A stretch of DNA of 18,201 bases from NCBI GenBank assembly GCA_023435325.1, contig JAEYRT010000173.1:1-18201 (forward strand), in the 5' to 3' direction. Position 1 is the stretch's first letter, and every line of letters begins with the position of its first letter. Both the position numbers and the translations under genes were made by a program. Origin of the DNA: Pseudomonadota bacterium. Lineage in GTDB: Bacteria > Pseudomonadota > Gammaproteobacteria > Burkholderiales > Burkholderiaceae_C. Below, piece by piece: positions 15,451 through 18,201 of this stretch. The notes beneath the pieces are model-generated. The model searched no databases, was not told where the DNA came from, and was given only the letters and a program-made list of their open reading frames with translations.

Positions 15451-17496
15451 TTAGGCGGCAACAGGTTCTGCCATTCCCTGGTGCCGCAGCAAGGCATCCA
15501 GCTGTGGCTCGCGGCCGCGGAAGGCCTTGAAGTTCTCCATGGCACTGCGGCTGCCGCCCATCTCCAGGATATTGTGCAGGTATTTCTGCGCAGTCTCCAG
15601 GCTGGGGCTGCCATCCGCGCCCTGGGTTTCTTCAAAGGCGGCGTAAGCATCGGCGCTCAGGACTTCGGCCCACTTGTAGCTGTAGTAGCCTGCCGCATAG
15701 CCGCCGGCAAAGATGTGGCTGAAGGTGTTGGTGGAGCGGTTGTATTCGGTGGTGGGCAGCACCGCCACTTCATCGCGCACCTGCTTGAGCAGGGCCATGT
15801 AGTCACCATCCTGGGCAGCGCCCGAATGCAGCAGCATGTCGAACAGCGCAAACTCGATCTGGCGCAGCGTGCCCATGCCGGCCTGGAAGTTCTTGGCGGC
15901 GATCATCTTGTCGTACAGCGCACGGGGCAGTGGCTCGCCCGTGTCGACGTGCGAGGTCATGTGGCGCAGCACATCCCACTCCCAGCAGAAGTTTTCCATG
16001 AACTGGCTGGGCAGTTCCACCGCATCCCACTCGACGCCGTTGATGCCGGAGACATCGCGCTCGTCCACCTGCGTGAGCATGTGGTGCAGGGCGTGGCCGG
16101 ATTCGTGGAAGAGGGTGATCACATCGTCGTGCGTGAGCAGGGCAGGCTTGCCATCGACCCCATCGGCAAAGTTGCAGACCATGTGCGCCACAGGCGTTTG
16201 CAAAGTGCCGTTATCGGGGCGCAACCAGCGGCTGCGGACATCGTCCATCCACGCTCCGCCACGCTTGCCTGTGCGTGCCGGCTGATCCAGATAGAACTGA
16301 CCAATCACCTGCCCCTTGCGCTCCAGGCGGTAGAACAGCACGTCCCGGTTCCAGACGGCGGCCTGGTCCTTGACGATCTTCACGTCAAACAGGCTCTCGA
16401 TGATCTTGAACAGACCGGCGAGCACCTTGGGCGCCGTGAAGTACTGCTTGACCTCCTGCTCGCTGAAGGAATAACGCGCTTCCTTGAGTTTTTCGGAGAT
16501 ATAGGTCCAGTCCCAGGGCTGCGGATCGGTGATGCCCAGCTCCTTGGCCGCGAATTCGCGCAGGTCGGCCACGTCCTTTTCGGCGTAGGGACGTGCGCGC
16601 TGGGCCAGGCCACGCACGAAGTCGATGACCTGCTGGGGCGAATCGGCCATCTTGGGCACCAGCGAAACTTCGGCAAAGTTCTGGTAGCCCAGCAATTGGG
16701 CCTCTTCCTGACGCAGCGCCAGGATTTCCTTGATGATGGCGGCGTTGTCGTACTTGACCAGATCGCCTTCGGCCTGGTCAGAAGCACGCGTGACATAAGC
16801 GCGGTAGATCTTCTCGCGCAGCGCAGCTCGGTGGGCAAACTGCATCACGGGCAGGTACGAAGGAAGCTTCAACGTCAGCTTGTAGCCTGCTTTGCCATCG
16901 GCCTCGGCAGCCGCCTTGGCAGCTTGCTGCACATCAGCCGGCACGCCATCCAACTCTTCGGCGCTGGCGTAGTAGCTCCAGCCATCGGTGGCATCCAGCG
17001 TGTTTTCGCTGAACTTCTGGGCCAGCTCGGCGCTGCGCTCCTGAATCTTGGCAAAGCGCTCGCGGGCTTCGCCTTGCAGCTCGGCACCCGACAGCACAAA
17101 ACCGCGCAACGAATTGGCGTGGGCCTTCTTCTGCGCGGGGATGAGACTGTCTGCATCAATGGCCTTGTATTTGGCATACAGGCGCTCGTCGGCGCCGAGC
17201 TTGGTCCAGAACTCGGTGACCTTGGGCAGCGCCTCGTTATAGGCTGCGCGCAGCTCGGGGCTGTCGGCCACGCTGGAGAGGTGGCTCACGGCGCCCCAGG
17301 CCGAACTCAGTTTTTCGGTGGCAACGTCCAGTACCTGGGCGATGGCACCCCACTGTGCGGGGAAGTCCGGTGCAGTGACCGTCTCCAACGCAGCGCTGGC
17401 ACGCGCAATCAGGGTATCGATGGCAGGGCCGACGTCCGCAGGTGTGATGCGGTCAAACAGCGGCAAGCTGGAGGGTTCAAGCAATGCATTGGTCAT
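15451..17496 (-). CDS. prlC: Oligopeptidase A (M3 family zinc metallopeptidase)
   Basis: Cytosolic zinc peptidase that degrades oligopeptides, including cleaved signal peptides and products of larger proteases. The 681-residue product is almost the same length as E. coli OpdA/PrlC (680). The zinc motif HESGHALHH gives the HExxH ligands and catalytic glutamate, and the downstream WDAVELPSQFMENF stretch supplies the third zinc ligand region. Conserved C-terminal segments include HIFAGGYAAGYYSY and RGREPQLDALL. Two starts are possible: ATG 17505 (MAAMTNALL) and ATG 17496 (MTNALL). I chose the second because E. coli OpdA begins MTNPLL; neither has a clear ribosome binding site. The stop is TAA at 15451-15453, followed by a good terminator. 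It is probably a single-gene unit, since the folD terminator and a repeat lie upstream. Confidence 0.95.
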   Translation of the reverse strand: MTNALLEPSSLPLFDRITPADVGPAIDTLIARASAALETVTAPDFPAQWGAIAQVLDVATEKLSSAWGAVSHLSSVADSPELRAAYNEALPKVTEFWTKLGADERLYAKYKAIDADSLIPAQKKAHANSLRGFVLSGAELQGEARERFAKIQERSAELAQKFSENTLDATDGWSYYASAEELDGVPADVQQAAKAAAEADGKAGYKLTLKLPSYLPVMQFAHRAALREKIYRAYVTRASDQAEGDLVKYDNAAIIKEILALRQEEAQLLGYQNFAEVSLVPKMADSPQQVIDFVRGLAQRARPYAEKDVADLREFAAKELGITDPQPWDWTYISEKLKEARYSFSEQEVKQYFTAPKVLAGLFKIIESLFDVKIVKDQAAVWNRDVLFYRLERKGQVIGQFYLDQPARTGKRGGAWMDDVRSRWLRPDNGTLQTPVAHMVCNFADGVDGKPALLTHDDVITLFHESGHALHHMLTQVDERDVSGINGVEWDAVELPSQFMENFCWEWDVLRHMTSHVDTGEPLPRALYDKMIAAKNFQAGMGTLRQIEFALFDMLLHSGAAQDGDYMALLKQVRDEVAVLPTTEYNRSTNTFSHIFAGGYAAGYYSYKWAEVLSADAYAAFEETQGADGSPSLETAQKYLHNILEMGGSRSAMENFKAFRGREPQLDALLRHQGMAEPVAA

Positions 17497-17555
17497 AGCA
17501 GCCATTTTGCGCCAACTGCGCAGCTTTCAAGTGGATGGGTATAACTATTGTCCTG

Positions 17556-17635
17556 ATAGCTGCTTGCGCTTGTCATTGCTGGATTTCCAAGGCTTTTATA
17601 TTGGAAAATCCCTTCAGGTAAGCGTGAGCAGCTAT
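17556..17635. repeat. 80-nt palindromic intergenic repeat, copy 3
   Basis: Outer arms ATAGCTGCTTGCGCTT (17556-17571) and AAGCGTGAGCAGCTAT (17620-17635) are reverse complements at 14 of 16 positions. Inner arms GGATTTCCAA (17581-17590) and TTGGAAAATCC (17601-17611) pair with one bulged base. This makes a nested hairpin around a short AT-rich centre. Length and register match copies 1 and 2; ATTTC occurs at the same offset from the left end as in copy 2. It lies between folD and prlC and directly abuts the A/T run of the folD terminator. Confidence 0.75.
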
Positions 17636-17671
17636 AAAAAAACCTCCAACAGCCTACAGACTGTGGAGGTT
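17636..17671 (-). terminator. Intrinsic terminator of folD
   Basis: On the minus strand AACCTCCACAG (17671-17661) pairs with CTGTTGGAGGTT (17652-17641) with one bulged A, an 8-nt loop lies between them, and seven T follow (17642-17636). It starts about 30 nt after the folD stop and fits a rho-independent terminator. Confidence 0.87.
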
Positions 17672-17701
17672 GTGAGCATCAGACAATGCCGCCTTGCTGG
17701 T

Positions 17702-18201
17702 TCATCGGGCCGCGGCTGTGCGTTCGGCAGCTTCCATGGTGTTGACCAGCAGCATGGTGATGGTCATGGGGCCGACGCCGCCGGGCACGGGGGTGATGTA
17801 GCCTGCCACTTCCTTGCAGCCGTCATAGTCCACGTCGCCACACAGCTTGCCTTCGGCGTTGCGGTTCATGCCTACGTCAATCACCACGGCACCGGGCTTG
17901 ATCATGTCGGCGGTCAGCACGTTCAGCTTGCCCACGGCGGCCACCACGATATCGGCCTGGCGCGTCATGGCAGCCAGATCGGCCGTGCCGCTGTGGCAGA
18001 TGGTGACGGTGGCATTGGCAGCCAGCAGCATCATGGCCATGGGTTTGCCCACGATGTTGGAGCGGCCAATCACCACGGCATGCTTGCCGCGCAGGTCCTT
18101 CATGCCGATGGATTCCAGCATCTTCATGCAGCCGTAGGGGGTGCAGGCCTTAAAGCCCACTTCACCCACCATCAGGGCACCAGCGCTGGCCACGTGGAAA
18201 C
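17702..18201 (-). CDS. folD: Methylenetetrahydrofolate dehydrogenase/cyclohydrolase (5' end outside window)
   Basis: Bifunctional cytosolic enzyme of one-carbon metabolism: NADP-dependent oxidation of 5,10-methylene-THF to methenyl-THF, then hydrolysis to 10-formyl-THF for purine and formyl-Met synthesis. Only the C-terminal 165 or so residues, more than half of a protein usually near 285, are visible; the frame runs off the right edge. The NADP-binding Rossmann segment shows VVIGRSNIVGKPMA and a following CHSGT; further on come VVAAVGK, VIDVGMNR and the family signature PGGVGPMT. The stop is TGA at 17704-17702. An edge-proximal GTG (18193) is an internal valine codon in a conserved FHVASAG context, not the start. 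No defect is seen. Confidence 0.97.
   Translation of the reverse strand, partial: FHVASAGALMVGEVGFKACTPYGCMKMLESIGMKDLRGKHAVVIGRSNIVGKPMAMMLLAANATVTICHSGTADLAAMTRQADIVVAAVGKLNVLTADMIKPGAVVIDVGMNRNAEGKLCGDVDYDGCKEVAGYITPVPGGVGPMTITMLLVNTMEAAERTAAAR

Noticed and set aside
17525..17531. CTTGAAA on the minus strand as a heat-shock -35 box for prlC
   Set aside because: No CCCCAT-like -10 follows at 13-15 nt, and the implied transcription start would fall at or beyond the start codon.
1..18201. CRISPR arrays, tRNA/rRNA genes, insertion sequences, prophage or defence genes
   Set aside because: No spaced direct repeats, cloverleaf sequences, transposase or integrase motifs, or compositional islands were seen; almost all sequence is explained by housekeeping and efflux genes.

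Overview
The window looks like chromosomal core DNA of a betaproteobacterium of the order Burkholderiales, most likely family Comamonadaceae (Comamonas/Delftia/Acidovorax type). This rests on the character of the encoded proteins, the moderately high GC content and codon use, and a short palindromic intergenic repeat of a kind I remember from Comamonadaceae genomes. No search was run. There is no sign of a prophage, plasmid, transposase, CRISPR array, tRNA or rRNA.

Layout, left half (plus strand): the 3' nine-tenths of dnaE (DNA polymerase III alpha); a perfect hairpin and a heat-shock-like promoter; clpS; clpA, whose reading frame is broken by one in-frame TAA; a strong terminator; a ClsA-type cardiolipin synthase; an 80-nt palindromic repeat; and sbcB (exonuclease I).

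Layout, right half (minus strand, read from the right end): the 3' part of folD and its terminator; a second 80-nt palindrome; prlC (oligopeptidase A, M3 family) and its terminator; a third 80-nt palindrome; then a three-gene tripartite efflux operon ordered outer-membrane factor, lipoprotein adaptor, RND pump. Both internal junctions of the operon are 4-nt ATGA overlaps. The operon ends tail to tail with sbcB, 17 nt apart.

How the genes work together: ClpS feeds N-degron substrates to ClpA, which unfolds them for ClpP (not in the window). Taken at face value, this clpA could not make full-length protein, while clpS is intact. The efflux genes form one machine spanning both membranes. The others are independent housekeeping genes for replication, DNA repair, phospholipid synthesis, peptide turnover and one-carbon metabolism.

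I did not find a new multi-gene system. The points most worth a second look are the clpA nonsense codon, the three same-length 80-nt palindromes in intergenic gaps, and the altered proton-relay residues in the RND pump.
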